NCBI RefSeq assembly: GCF_029784155.1
Contig: NC_073692.1
Location: 239,525,756 to 239,589,755, forward strand
DNA length: 64,000 nt
Reading direction: 5' to 3'
From: Uranotaenia lowii
Lineage: Eukaryota > Arthropoda > Insecta > Diptera > Culicidae
Part shown: in pieces, positions 1-12,480 of the stretch
How positions within the stretch are numbered: the first letter of the stretch is position 1
Layout of the letters: each line of letters starts with the position of its first letter
Translations under genes and position numbers: made by a program
The notes under the pieces: generated by a model
Databases searched by the model: none
Told to the model about the DNA's origin: nothing
What the model saw: the letters and a program-made list of their open reading frames with translations, nothing else

Positions 1-3000
1 GAACGCGTTTCCCTCGTTTTGCTTTTTTTTAACATGTTAACATGCTTCGATCGGCAGTGAAACAAACAAAATTAGAGTTGTACGAAATTTTCTTTGTATT
101 ATATTGTATACATTTCTGTTGTTTTTTTTTTCTTCTAAATTAATTGCTAAGATTTTCCTGATCCTTTAGGTGTTCTTTTGAAAAATTTAAGAATATATAT
201 ATTTTTAGAACAAATCCAAATAAAATCACAAAATTACTACAATATAATAAAAGAATTTATATTCAACAAAACTTAAAGGTTAAACTTTCATCTGAAGTCA
301 ATCATTTCCTTCCAAATGCTTCCATTTCATCAGCAGAAATGTTTGTTGTAAATAGGCCTTCAGTTAAATCTGGAGAGAAAATCACGTTTTTCAACAACAG
401 TTATTTAAAGCCCAAACAACATATCGCTGGAACCTTTCTATACTGCGGCTTTGTTGGTATTTAATTTTGTTGTAAATATTTTACCCACATTAGGCTTAGG
501 ACGCCGGAATGATACTCAGCCAGATAATATGGTTGTGGAAATTTTCACTCCCCATGTTGTCGGTCCTTTGAGATAGAAATGGGCCCGGGAGGTGGTCCCA
601 GGACTGATAAACTTCAACACCGGATTAAACAAAGTGACTCAAACACGGCCAGCATCCTTAGCTTATGTATATAATCGTTAACAGACATAGAGGCAAGTGA
701 TAGGACGAAGGTCTGTTTCGGATTAGGAAGAAATGCAACTGTTAGTCAGCAGCATCAGCCACTGGTCGACGACGATCGTCATTTTGAGGCAGATAATAAA
801 CCCATAATGCTGTCTACTGACATCCTGTTGTGTATCCCGGAATGAATGAGGTACGTACGATTCAGGTATGCTGTAGAAGGAGATAACAAGGATACGTTGC
901 TCAAAAACCGTCCGTCAGACAAAAGGATGTCGGTCGGCTTTTTATTCAGCTATTTCGAAGAAATTGGACGCCTAGGTGGCATTTTTAGAACCTGCACCGA
1001 CATGCGCCCTTTTTCTTACTTAGATGAGGCTGCTGGAATGCCTTTATCAGTTGGTGTTTCCTTTTTGTGGGTTCACAGCATGAATTGGTTGTGTGGAGGA
1101 AACAAGAAAATAAACATCATTTTATGAACAATTTTCTGTGTTAAGCACAACATGGTTTGTCAAATTGGGAAAACTATTTTCATTTGAGCACATAGTTATT
1201 TTCAAATTGAATAGGACGACGGATTATGCAAGTTCTACACGAGGAAATCCCGGAAAATCACATGCGTAAATTGTATTGCCAAGCGGTTTTCGACTAATCA
1301 TTCCGATCTACTAGCAGAATTGATGATCCTCTCTAGTAAAATTCTCATTTGTTTCAGCCTCCGGGATGTTGCAATTTTCACAACAAGAGTGTCCTCCAAA
1401 AGCGACACCTCTCACGTACCATTGCCTAGAGCAAACGTGTTAAAAATTATCTAAACATAGGCTTAGGCCTACAAGTGTCCGACTTTCAGAAATGATGGCA
1501 TCGAGGTGCGTGGGATGCATACTTATTAGGTATGTGCCAATGTGCATGAGCCCTCCAGTGCCGTTCAATTAGTTATCCGATCGCTTCGAGTGCTCCTTGA
1601 GCTGACTGGGGAGATGTAAGCGAAACAAATCCGCCAGCACGTAGCATCATCAATTGAGCAAATGGGACGCTTCCAGGCGACAGATAAGTATGGGTCTCGA
1701 TCCGTGTGTCTCCAGCATCTTTTTCCATTCGCGGCACCGTTGTTGTCATGGTCGTCGGTCACATTTCTCCGGGAAGCATGTGTAAATTAAGGTGAAATTA
1801 TGAGGTGCTGATCGAGATCTGTTGAACGGTGTTTGAAGTTCGAATGTTTTTTTTTTTAAATCTTTTAATATCTTATTATCAGGCAGGACATGTTGGTTCT
1901 TCCTGTCAATTTATTAATTTTTTATTCCTAGCTTCAGGTTGTTCCATTTTTTTTAAGAATGATTTTCAAAAGAAGCGAAATTCGACCCACCGTCAGCTGT
2001 TCGGTTCCATTCGTCAACCATCTCAAACCAGCTCTGGATGGCAAGTGTGGCAAAGGGCTTGATGAAAAAAAAACGGCGGAAAAATACTTAAACGAGAGAT
2101 GAATGGCTCCGTCTGGCCTGACGTCGTCGTCTTCCAAAAGAAAACCGCCACCGACCGACTGAAGTGAATCTGTACCGTGAGAAATTTCTTCCATGTTTGA
2201 GCATCGAATTAAACGGAAAGCACTAATCTGTGGTGGAATTTTTCGCTTCTGTTTTGATGCGGCTGCTCTGAGGGTCCAATCGTGCCCCCTTTGGGTCGGT
2301 CGCCATTTGTCCGCCTTGGTCTCTGATCTCACGGGAGATTCAATGAACTTTTCGGGGGTTTTATGGAGCGATTAACAACGGCTGGCTGAAACAATTACCT
2401 GCCCACGAGGGATTCGCCGTTTTGTGGTTTCACAAGCTGCAAATCTTAGCCCACCTATTTTGAACTCTTTAACCAGTTTTCATTGTATTGTTCTGACACA
2501 TAAGCTAACTCGATGGAACGTTCTTTAAATTATTAATTTATCAATGATCAATTATACAGTTCAACACTTAAATTGTAAACAATGTCCTTCAGAGGATTTT
2601 TTGTCGATCTCATTAAAAAGTTGCTTTTTGCTTCTTCGGAAGTTTAGCACAAAAATCAGAGAATTTCTGTGTTTCCAAGATAAAATATTTTATATGAGGT
2701 TCATAGATGATCGTATACCCTTTAGAATTTACTTCCATTTCTCTAGTTGTACATAAAGATAATTACGATCAGTATTTATTCGATCTAATTGAGGCCCTCA
2801 CAACTAAAAGGGTAGTGCATGAAATTCACATTAAAAAAGAAACAAAATTATTGTTTCGCATGATTAAAAATTTTTGAATCACGTAAGCAATATAACAGAA
2901 AATTGCTTACAAATAACAACACAAAATTTGAGCTTTCTGAAATTTGTGTGGCCTAAGATACAGTCATTCTACGAAAATCGAACTTTTTGGACTTTTACCA

Positions 3001-3449
3001 TTCTATCTGCAATATCACAGAAACCACAATACGCTTTTTATTGAAATTTTGCAGAGTTATTGTTGAAATATAAAGTTAGCATGTCTGAAATTTTTGAAAA
3101 GTTTTAGCGATGGGATTAAAAGTTACGCGAGGTACAATATTTCTGGCAAGAACCTAAAAATACGATTTCTATAGAATTTTGGACGAATCCTGAGAACAAT
3201 ATTTTTTACATCCACAAATCGTTCAAAAATTACTGAAAAAGCAATAAATAAAAGAAAAAAAAACGGAATAAATGATCAATTTGTGTTTTGAAATCAGAAT
3301 ATCACAATATTGAATTGAGATTTTGGTTGAAATAGATTTACTGGTTGTTGAACATTATATATGATTCATCTGGTTATTTTTACCTTGATTCTTTTTACTA
3401 AAAAGGACTAACTAACAGCTTTGAACAAGCCAGAAGAACCAGTTATTTT
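1..3449. other. intergenic or intronic sequence, no gene recognised
   Basis: This stretch is AT-rich with a somewhat more mixed-composition block at about 500-2400. The only open frames are 60 to 132 codons long, several lack an ATG start, and none resembles a protein family I know. I see no terminal repeats, tRNA boxes or tandem arrays. It could be intronic or intergenic host DNA. Confidence 0.5.
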
Positions 3450-3463
3450 ATTAAGTTGAGCTT
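3450..3463. repeat. target-site duplication, left copy (14 bp)
   Basis: ATTAAGTTGAGCTT directly precedes the poly-T run that marks the 3' end of the minus-strand retrotransposon. The identical 14 bases lie at 7971-7984 just beyond the element's 5' end. Paired flanking copies of this length are the signature of target-primed reverse transcription. Confidence 0.93.
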
Positions 3464-3715
3464 TTTTTTTTTTTTTTAATATGTCTTTATTTGTACCAAT
3501 TCATCATTACATTTATATTACATTATTACATTAAATTAGGTGTTCAGTTCAATGATGAACTGTCCAGAGCCCTATAGTTTATTAATCACTATAATTTATT
3601 TATTTTAATTAATTTTGCTGAGTGCAATCAAGTATTTTTATGTAGGAGAACATCCTGTAATATCAAAAAATATTTTAAACTTACTACTAAAAACTAAAAC
3701 TATCCTAAATTAAAA

Positions 3716-6373
3716 CTAATTATACAGAGAACGAATCTCTGCGATGGAAGACTGCATCGATTTGCCTCTGAAGTTGGAGATGATTTTGTTGGCCATCTCT
3801 TCGATCGATTCAATGCCCGCAATCCGATGAAGATCTTCGGTGCTGTGCCAAGGTGGAAGCCGCAAAATCATTTTCAGAACCTTGTTCTGAATCCTCTGGA
3901 TGGCTTTCTTCCTCGTCGCGCAGCAGCTAGACCAAATCGGAACTGCATACATTATCGCTGGTCGGAAGACTTGCTTATAAATAAGCATCTTATTCTTTAG
4001 GCACAGTCGGGATTTCCTGTTGATGAGAGAATAAAGAGATTTAGTGTATTTATTACATTTAGATTGAATATCTTCAATGTGATTTTTAAAAGTAAGATTC
4101 CGATCAAGTGTGAGTCCCAAGTACTTCACGTGATCAGACCATTCTAATGAAACCCCATTAAAAGTTATGGAATGATTTTCATTAGGTTTTAAAAAATTTG
4201 CTCTTGGCTTATGGGGAAATAAAATAAGTTGAGTTTTGGAAGCGTTTGGAGAAATTTTCCACATTTTCAAGTAATTCAAAAAGGAATTTAAATTTTGTTG
4301 CAATCTACTGCGTACCACCCGCAAATTTCGACCTTTGGCTGAAAGCAAAGTATCATCAGCAAATAATCTTCTACCTTTTCCTTCTGGTACATCAGGAAGA
4401 TCAGAAGTAAAAATATTGTATAAGATTGGCCCAAGTATACTGCCCTGAGGGACCCCAGCTCTAATGGGTGTCCTTTCAGAGCATGAATTTTGATAGCTTA
4501 CTTGTAAGGTTCGGCTAGTCAAATAATTTTGAATAATTTTGGTGAGATATACAGGAAAATCAAATCGAGCTAATTTAGCTACTAAACCTTTGTGCCAAAC
4601 ACTGTCAAAAGCTTTTTCAATATCTAGAAGAGCAACACCAGTTGAATAACCTTCAGATTTGCTAGCGTTAATCATATTAGTTACACTCAAGAGTTGATGT
4701 GTAGTAGAATGTCCATGACGAAAACCAAATTGTTCATCAGGGAAAATAGAATTCTGATTAATGTGAATCATCATTCTATTTAAAATAACTCTCTCAAATA
4801 GTTTACTTAAAGAAGGAAGCAAACTAATTGGTCGATAACTTGAAGGCTCTGAAGGACTTTTTCCAGGTTTCAAAATTGGAGTTACTTTGGCATTTTTCCA
4901 TTTATTGGGAAAATAAGCCAAGTGAAAACATTTATTGAAGATTTTAACTAAAAAATTTAAAGTGCTTTCAGGCAACTTTTTAATAAGAATATAGAAAATC
5001 CCATCTTCCCCCGGAGCTTTCATATTTTTAAATTTTTTGAAAATCAATTTAAGTTCATCAATATTTGTCTCACAGGAACTTTCAAATACATTTTGCTTAG
5101 AAAAAATATCATCAAATTCAAGGGAAATTTGAGCATCAATTGGACTAACAACGTTTAAATTAAAATCATGAGCAGACTCAAACTGTTGGGCTAATTTTTG
5201 AGCTTTTTCTGCGTTAGTTAAAAGAAGTTTATCCCCATCTTTCAAAGTAGGAATCGGCTTCTGGGGCTTTTTCAGAATTTTAGTTAATTTCCAAAACGGC
5301 TTTGAGTAGGGTTTTATGTCCTCTACTGCTTTAGCAAAATTTTCATTACGGATGAAATTTAAACGACGTTTGATCTCTTTTTGAAGGTCGCAATAAATAA
5401 ATTTCAAATAAGGATCCCTAGTACGTAGATATTGGCGTCGACGAATGTTTTTCAGTCGTATCAAAAACTGAAGATCATCATCGATCAAAGGTTGATTAAA
5501 TTTATGTTTAACTTTAGGTATTGAAGCGGCTTTAGCATTGACTATTGAAGTTGTCAAATTTTCTACAGCCAAATCAATATCTTCTATTGAATTAAGTGGA
5601 ACGTTTACATCTAAATTACGTTCAATAAAATTCCTATATCGCTCCCAGTCAGCTTTTTGAAAGTTAAAAGTTGATTTTAAAGGGTTTTCAATGGGACTTT
5701 GGGATAAAGAAAAAGTTACTGGAAGGTGGTCTGAATCGAGGTCCGCATGAGTAACTAATTGACTACAATGCTCGCCTAAATCCGTTAGAACCAAATCAAT
5801 TGTGGAAGGATTTCTAATCGAAGAAAAACAAGTATGCCCATTAGGATATTCAACAGTATAATAACCTGCAGAGCAGTCATTAAATAAAATATTCCCATTT
5901 GAATTTGATGAAATATTATTCCAAGATCGGTGTTTTGCATTAAAGTCACCAATAATAAAAAATTTAGATTTGTTTCTGGTGAGTTTTTGTAAATCTCCCT
6001 TCAAAAAAATTTTCTGTTCACCGCTGCATTGAAAAGGCAAATATGCGGCAATAATTATAATTTTCCCCATAGACGTTTCTAATTCAATTCCAATTGTTTC
6101 TAAGACTTTGGTATTGAAAGAAGAAAGAAGTCTAAATTTGAGACGACTATTGATGACAATAGCTACACCCCCACCTTGTCGATCAAGTCGATCATATCGC
6201 AAAATTTTAAAGAAAGCATTGCTTTTCAAGTTATTGTCCGGCTTTAAAAAAGTTTCAGTGATGGCAGCAATATGTATGTTTTGAGTTTTCAAAAATAAAA
6301 AGAACTCATCTTGGTTAGCCAGCAAAGATCTAGCATTCCAATTCATAATATTTAAACATCTATTTGGATCCAT
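3716..6373 (-). CDS. Jockey-type ORF2: endonuclease plus reverse transcriptase
   Basis: 885 residues from ATG, complete. The N-terminal endonuclease (about 5-220) has the expected acidic set: N11/N13, E40 in ITET, GDFN at 142-145, D193 and SDH at 214-216. It nicks target DNA to expose a 3' OH. The reverse transcriptase (about 440-760) shows YRPIS at 513, D584 in LLDIEKAFD, GVPQGS at 640-645 and the catalytic FADD at 671-674, so all catalytic residues are present. The C-terminus has no obvious RNase H domain, as is typical for Jockey. Its ATG lies inside the end of ORF1 (overlap ATGGATCCAAATAG), implying translation by reinitiation or coupling on one bicistronic RNA. Confidence 0.95.
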   Translation of the reverse strand: MDPNRCLNIMNWNARSLLANQDEFFLFLKTQNIHIAAITETFLKPDNNLKSNAFFKILRYDRLDRQGGGVAIVINSRLKFRLLSSFNTKVLETIGIELETSMGKIIIIAAYLPFQCSGEQKIFLKGDLQKLTRNKSKFFIIGDFNAKHRSWNNISSNSNGNILFNDCSAGYYTVEYPNGHTCFSSIRNPSTIDLVLTDLGEHCSQLVTHADLDSDHLPVTFSLSQSPIENPLKSTFNFQKADWERYRNFIERNLDVNVPLNSIEDIDLAVENLTTSIVNAKAASIPKVKHKFNQPLIDDDLQFLIRLKNIRRRQYLRTRDPYLKFIYCDLQKEIKRRLNFIRNENFAKAVEDIKPYSKPFWKLTKILKKPQKPIPTLKDGDKLLLTNAEKAQKLAQQFESAHDFNLNVVSPIDAQISLEFDDIFSKQNVFESSCETNIDELKLIFKKFKNMKAPGEDGIFYILIKKLPESTLNFLVKIFNKCFHLAYFPNKWKNAKVTPILKPGKSPSEPSSYRPISLLPSLSKLFERVILNRMMIHINQNSIFPDEQFGFRHGHSTTHQLLSVTNMINASKSEGYSTGVALLDIEKAFDSVWHKGLVAKLARFDFPVYLTKIIQNYLTSRTLQVSYQNSCSERTPIRAGVPQGSILGPILYNIFTSDLPDVPEGKGRRLFADDTLLSAKGRNLRVVRSRLQQNLNSFLNYLKMWKISPNASKTQLILFPHKPRANFLKPNENHSITFNGVSLEWSDHVKYLGLTLDRNLTFKNHIEDIQSKCNKYTKSLYSLINRKSRLCLKNKMLIYKQVFRPAIMYAVPIWSSCCATRKKAIQRIQNKVLKMILRLPPWHSTEDLHRIAGIESIEEMANKIISNFRGKSMQSSIAEIRSLYN

Positions 6374-7790
6374 GAGGGAATCGTAAAGTCATAATAATTT
6401 TGTTAGCATAATTAAAAGAAGTTTGGAAAGCTTCAAACATTGAATTTGCTTTCAACATAAGTTGCATCATTTCCATTAAATTTTGATGCAAAAATTTTAA
6501 TTTTTCCTCAGTAATCTCACCCAAATCAACAAAATAGTAAGGATCAGAAAATGAAGGAGAAGAACAAGTATTTGAATTTCGGGGATTTTCCCAAGCCTTC
6601 GCATGAACGTTGAGACTTGGTTTTTTCCCATTTTTATTAGTTAAACCTGAAGAGGGAAACCCATTTTCAACCACCTCTGAGAACGATAAACAACGAGTCT
6701 GTGGCGCAGAATCAGCACAGGTAACATTAAAAACACTTCGGGTATTACCCAGCCGTGATTCCAATGTAGGCCGAGGCTGACCGCGAACAGGCAGGTTGTT
6801 TGCCGGCCCGACGTGTGAAGACGAAAAAGAGGAAGGAGGAGAAGAAACTTTTCTGGAAACTTTGGGATTTTTCCTAGAAGCAATAATTTTTGCCCTGATG
6901 GGACAGTCTAGCGAATTCGAGGAATGATTACCTGCGCAATTTGCACACTTGAAAAATTCTGTTTGTGGCTTATCACCACCAAAAAGGCATTTAGATTTTT
7001 CATGATCGAATGAGCCGCAAAGCATGCATCTGGCATTCATTCTACAATTTTTAGTGCCGTGACAAAAAGCTTGACAACGACGACATTGCGTAATATTTTG
7101 AAGGAAATTGATTGAAGATTTTCGAAAAGGTTCGAATTTGACTCGACAATGAAACATAAGACGAGCCTTTTCAAGAATTTGCAAATTATTAACTTGATCC
7201 TTTTTAAAATGAATCAAATAAAGCTCAGGAGCAAAACCAACACTACTGATATTATTCGTGTTGGTTCTTTTCCTCATTTGAATTACTTGAATTGGAGAAA
7301 AACCTAACAAAGAATTTAATTCAGTTGTGATCTCATCCGGTGTCTGATCGCCGGTGAGACCACGAAGTACAACTTTAAAAGGACGATCACTTCTTGTGTC
7401 GTAAGTAAAAAATTGATGTTTTTTATTATTCAAATAATTTAAAATTTTTTGAAAATCATTAAAAGATTCCGCCAAAATACGAGCAGTTCCCCTTCGACCG
7501 ATCTGAAAAGAAATCTTCACATCCTTGACGGAAGTGACGATTTCTTTTCGAAAGGCATTGAAGTCAGGAATCGTGACCGTAATTGGTGGAACCTTTTCGT
7601 TTTTAAGAGTATAAGAAGAAGAAGGTTTCTTAGTACTCTTATCAGAATTAAATATGAATATTTCCTCATCACCGATGTTATGAAGGACATCGAATGAATT
7701 GGAAATTTCAACTTTTTTGGGCGATAGACCTGAAATAGTTTCGGCAATTCGCTTTCTACCAGCTCTTGAGCCGGCCGATGACTTCCCCAT
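6360..7790 (-). CDS. Jockey-type ORF1: gag-like nucleic-acid-binding protein
   Basis: 476 residues from the first ATG at 7790, giving MGKSSAGSRAGRKR. The frame stays open upstream to 7844, but only from a GTG, so I use the ATG. A mid-protein RNA-binding region (about 65-225) precedes three zinc knuckles: CRRCQAFCHGTKNC and CMLCGSFDHEKSKC (both C-x2-C-x4-H-x4-C), then CANCAGNHSSNSLDC (C-x2-C-x3-H-x6-C). This arrangement is standard for ORF1 of Jockey and BS relatives, which packages the element RNA. The basic N-terminus may act in nuclear localisation (inference). No stop or frameshift is seen, and it overlaps ORF2 by 14 nt. Confidence 0.92.
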   Translation of the reverse strand: MGKSSAGSRAGRKRIAETISGLSPKKVEISNSFDVLHNIGDEEIFIFNSDKSTKKPSSSYTLKNEKVPPITVTIPDFNAFRKEIVTSVKDVKISFQIGRRGTARILAESFNDFQKILNYLNNKKHQFFTYDTRSDRPFKVVLRGLTGDQTPDEITTELNSLLGFSPIQVIQMRKRTNTNNISSVGFAPELYLIHFKKDQVNNLQILEKARLMFHCRVKFEPFRKSSINFLQNITQCRRCQAFCHGTKNCRMNARCMLCGSFDHEKSKCLFGGDKPQTEFFKCANCAGNHSSNSLDCPIRAKIIASRKNPKVSRKVSSPPSSFSSSHVGPANNLPVRGQPRPTLESRLGNTRSVFNVTCADSAPQTRCLSFSEVVENGFPSSGLTNKNGKKPSLNVHAKAWENPRNSNTCSSPSFSDPYYFVDLGEITEEKLKFLHQNLMEMMQLMLKANSMFEAFQTSFNYANKIIMTLRFPHGSK

Positions 7791-7970
7791 GCTGGAAAGA
7801 AAAGAGAAAATATGAATAAAAGAAAATGAAAATAATTTTAGCACTGAAAAGTGCTGATGGAAAAACAGGTAAGGAAAAAATAAATAATGTAAAAATGTTC
7901 CTGCAGGTACACAGCAACGATACGATGCTCCGGCGTACGTGTTGACGGCTCAACGGTACAGATGGAAGTG

Positions 7971-7984
7971 ATTAAGTTGAGCTT
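7971..7984. repeat. target-site duplication, right copy (14 bp)
   Basis: ATTAAGTTGAGCTT, identical to 3450-3463. It fixes the 5' end of the minus-strand Jockey element at 7970. Confidence 0.93.
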
Positions 7985-10900
7985 AAAATTAACAATCCAA
8001 CGAAGAAATACAGATCCTAAGCTACTCTGAGCGGGCATTTTCACGCATCATATCTGTTTATTTTAAGTGCTTCATGCTAGTTTGAAGCAATTTGAAAACA
8101 GATTTAAGCGTAAAACTTTGATAACGCAAATCATAAATGTGTAACGAATCTTCAACAACAATTTGCTCGAAACTCGTCAAATAGATACGACCTTTTCATA
8201 ATTGACTAAAAGTTTGTTATTTTGTTTTGTTTACATTTCATTTTCTTCTTGACAGTTCTCTCTAGTGTCCTTGGAGACATCTGGTGGCTCAACCAAAAAA
8301 CATAAATTGATTCAAAACGGTCGTCGGGACTTTACACACTTTTCAAGGCTTAGCTTGTACATCAGTTCATCAGTGGTTAAATTTACCAGCGAAAAACAAA
8401 ATCAAAGTTTTTGATTTCCAACCTATTTTTTCTGATTTAAAATTAATCTCGAATGTTTGTTTCATCATTTCACGTCAATTTAATGAACAGAGTAAGTAGT
8501 TTGGTAATGAATTACAGCTCAAATATCAAATTCCTTAACGCTAGAGGAGCATCTCTTAAAAACCCCTTTTAATACCTTTGAAAACTTTTGGAATTCTGGA
8601 AAACTCCTTAAAACTGGATTACTGCTATCCATTCAAATAATTCGTAGAAGCATTATTATTCAGTTTAACACAGTAAATTTTAAAAAATAATCTTGTTTTT
8701 GTTGAAAAACTCAAGTGCTGCTATTCTTATTTCGCACCCTTTTTTCACATTTTTGGTCCTCAACGCCAATTGCTTCGTCCAAAAAAAGTAAACTTATTCT
8801 TGATTTATCCGTTAAGAAATTCTGAACAAACTGTGGAAGAAAATTTCCGTAATTTTCAATCATTCATATTTTAACAAGCAAAACACAGAATTGTGCTATT
8901 CTTATTTCGCTCACTGTTTTATAGAAAATCTTAAAAAATTATCATTGAAATTTTTGTCTTTAAGGTTAAGTTCAAGAAAGATTTTAGATTTTTTTTTCGA
9001 TCAACTTAACGAGAACGTAACATGGATAGATGAGATGGTCCAGTATTATTATTAAAGAACATAAAAAATCACGTTTTAAATGCGGAAAGCTTATAAAATA
9101 CAATGTGTTTCTAACAATTCCATGGGTTTTCTGTCTTAAAATCGAATTTGTGATTGTGATGTGAGACTTTTTTTTAATATTAAGACCGTGACATTGACTT
9201 AATTTTAACTGAGAAATTTTAAAATCCTTCAATTGAAAAAAAAACTTTTTATTTCATGTATTGATGTAGAAATTTAATTCATTGTGTAAAACTTTTAAAA
9301 TTAAATGTTCAATTATTCTGTAAACTCTTAAGCTAAATTTTTAAAAAACTTTTCAAAATTTTTGAACAAGTGATGAGAAAAATTTGTAAAAATCTTTACT
9401 CAATCTCAAAAATCTTTCTGCTAAACAAACGTGATTTGTGCTCAAAATAAATAGAAAAATGTAAAAACAAAAATTCATACCGTCCAGAACCGTTTGTTTG
9501 CTTTGAATAACAGAGAAAAATTTGTTCTGTGACGCGATAGTAGTTATCATTACTAAAATTTGGCGAGCCCTGTTGAAAATGTTGTCCACCTTTGATCTAA
9601 ATAACACTAAGTTTATGAATGTTATAAACCTTTTTAAAGCTCTATTCGTATCAGATCTCCTTATATTTCCAAACATATAAAACTTAATTCTTTGAAATAA
9701 AATTCTATTCAATTTTACTTAAAAATAGTTCCCCAAATTAACAACTCCTCGACAGAATGTGTTCAAAATCTTTGGTAATGTTTATTTCACTACCAATATA
9801 ATATTACAGGTTTGAGATGATGAGGACAATTGGAGTTTCAGTCGATCTTTGAAAATGGTTAGCAGAAGATAAGGAGTTAAAACTAGATGGAAACATGGTC
9901 CAAGGAGAAACTTTAAATTTTGCTGTCCAGTCATAGACAATTTTCCTTTGATTCCTTCGAAACCAATGTTTTATTCTGGCTTGTCAAAAACTGATATGAA
10001 AGGCTTCGGTATTGGAAAATCCATGCCCACAAGATCTGTGCAAGTGATTGGAATCATTTTCCTACGTTTTTTGTGCCATTGGTGCAAACTTCGGTTAAGT
10101 AATTCTTAACGACAACACTTTTGGACAAGTGAAAACTAACATGAAATGATTTATTTTACCGCGTGAACATTACATCATGTTTTAATATTTTTCAAATATA
10201 GTTTTGTGATCTCAATATTTGTACTTTTCATAATAATGGAGGAACCAATATTTACAAAAATATATTTTTAAAGTTATTGCTAAAAAAATTCAAATCTCTA
10301 AATTCGGTATTAGACAACTAGCCCCTATTGTTTTTTTTGTCTATATGGCAAATCATGATCCCGAGACAGGTTTCTTATTTGTGAATCGTATGTAGGTATT
10401 ATCCCTTTTTTCAGGAATTAAACAAAAGTCCATAAAATTCTTATCGCTTCAGAAGTAACGCTAGCTAATCCACCATATTGGCTTGAGTAATTGTCACCGA
10501 TAAGAAAGGTGAACCGTGAAAAGATTATGGTTCAACACTAAGTCCTCACCAAGCCTAGCATTATCGGTGCAGAGTGTTTCTAAAAGATTCCAGGTGCATT
10601 ACGGCGTGAAGGATGTTTCCATCAACAGTCAGTCAGTCGGTTCTTGGAGGACAAAAACAAGAAGGTGCCACTTCATCCCTGTGGGTTGTCCTTTTTCCTA
10701 GTCCATACCTGTTTTTTTTCCTATGCTCTCCAATGCCAGGTTTTTTAAGATAGGGGAAAAAAACTTTAACCGATAAGGCCCTTTAACAGCCAAAGAGGGA
10801 GAGTGCTGATAATCATTTCAGTTTTTATTCGAAGCAGGAAACACCGAATGCGAAAGGAATCATAATAAAAATAGCATTAACATTCCGGAGACTATTTTTT

Positions 10901-12388
10901 GCCCTTTAACAGCCTTCTAAGGTCATTTTTGTCCAAGCCATATTAAATGAATGTACTGTACATACATATGTAAACATAGTGTCGTGGCAAAAGTTGGGTT
11001 ATGTTGAGCAACAAAAAAATTGAGGAAAAATCGGTTCCCATGAATGAACTCCAACTGCTTCCCAAAGTGGCGCAACTTTTTCCTCAACAGACATACAACC
11101 ATGGCGAATTCCAATCCCTCCAATTTCTCGTTCTTGCGGTGAAAAATGTAGCACCTGTCCTTTTTGCGGTTGGCCGAACTTCCGCTCTGGGTTGGAAACC
11201 TTTTTTTCAAGGGTTCATTTTGTGGTTATGCAAATAATTAATGCCTAGTTGCGAGGTTGGAGTTTCGGTTAAAAAAAGGGCTCGTTGCAACCCTTAGGCA
11301 GCAAAATCAAGTTGATCGTTATGGAGTCCGAATCAGAGCTTCGTCCATATTATTAAGATTGAAATATTTAAACAATTTAACAGTTCGTTATAAACATTCA
11401 AACGAAAACTAAGCTATTCAAATTATTGAGAATCATTTGGAAGTTTAGATATTACGAATTATAATTTGTAACAAAAACATTCCAGAAAATACTACATGAA
11501 TCCGATCAAAATGTATTTGCATACAAACGCTTGCCGCCCCTCCTGTAATTAACCAAAAACAACCAACGGTTTTTTGCCAACAGTCTCCAGAGCCAAAATT
11601 GGAGCGGCCTTGCCAACGACGAGGGGCCAGGTGCATCGACCTTGATCTACCACCCAGGCGAAATTCCATTCGAAAAGCGCTTAGGTAGTCTGCTAGTGGC
11701 CCGCGCGAGACGATTCCCTCGTGCCGACTTAGCTGTATTTCTGTTATGTTTGCTATGGAGGAATCGAGAACGGAACTGTTATCTTTCATCATTTGAGTTT
11801 TTTCGCAACGCAACAATTTTGAAAATGCTGGAAGCAGATTTCACCTTCGTTATGTCGAACGACTCATTATATAAAAATTAGCTACCAATCAAGCTAAATA
11901 AACGTACACAGTTTTTAAAAATGTCATTCTAAATTCATAAAAAAATGCTGCATTTTGTACTAAATTGACGTCATCCAAATTACCGTTGTATATGTATTTA
12001 TGCGAAGAAAACGAGGCGTTAGCTGAAAGAACTTCAAAAGCTGACAGTAATTGACGAGTTAACAAATACGAAGATTTCCAGGTTGCCCTTTCTTGAAAGT
12101 ACAACTTTTCCTTTCTGACATTCCATAAAGAGTGGTATGACTCTCTTAGCTCTTAACTGTCATTAAGAACTTCTTTATTCTCCCTAATCATCTTATTTAA
12201 CACTTTTGACTTCGTAATTCTGTTTCTCAAGTGCTACGTAAACGTTTGAATTCTCGCTTCTGACCTTCTCTTACAGTGAAAGGGCTAAAATAGAAGGAGT
12301 CGAATTTCACTATCAGTCGCCATCAATTTCAGCATGGCGTCTCATAGCGAAATTTGACTTTTACTAGTTTAGCTCTTTACCCTACACC
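7985..12388. other. AT-rich non-coding stretch
   Basis: No gene recognised. The words GCTATTCTTATTTCGC recur at about 8717 and 8897, suggesting a decayed pair of direct repeats ~180 bp apart. A higher-GC patch at about 11,000-11,800 has two short unrelated frames on opposite strands and no recognisable domain. I see no inverted termini or tRNA boxes. Confidence 0.45.
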
Positions 12389-12480
12389 ATAAGTGAGCAA
12401 CCTGCGGCTCGCAAACCGCTTGGGGCCCTTTTGATGTAAAGCTGCGGCTCTTTAGTTCACTATTATAGGTGTTTTTGAAT
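12389..12480 (+). mobile_element. candidate hAT-like terminal fragment
   Basis: The words GTGAGCAACCTGCGGCTCGC and CTGCGGCTCTTTAG resemble the termini of a widespread class of hAT elements (GGTGRGCAAMCTGCGGCYCGC). I find no matching opposite end or 8-bp duplication, so this is at best a truncated copy. Confidence 0.35.

Larger units (their letters stand above)
3464..7970 (-). mobile_element. full-length Jockey-clade non-LTR (LINE) retrotransposon
   Basis: About 4.5 kb, read right to left: a ~180-bp 5' UTR (7791-7970), ORF1 with gag-like zinc knuckles, ORF2 with apurinic-type endonuclease and reverse transcriptase, a ~250-bp 3' UTR, an AATAAAG signal (about 3484-3490 on the complement) and a poly-A tail (T run to 3477). 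Both ORFs are open and overlap by 14 nt. A perfect 14-bp target-site duplication flanks the element. Order, overlap and zinc knuckles fit the Jockey clade as known from Diptera. Intact ORFs and a perfect duplication suggest a young, possibly active copy. Activity itself cannot be judged here. Confidence 0.93.

Noticed and set aside
846..1127. 93-codon frame starting with ATG on the plus strand
   Set aside because: No recognisable domain and no neighbouring exon-like frames. The length is within chance for this composition.
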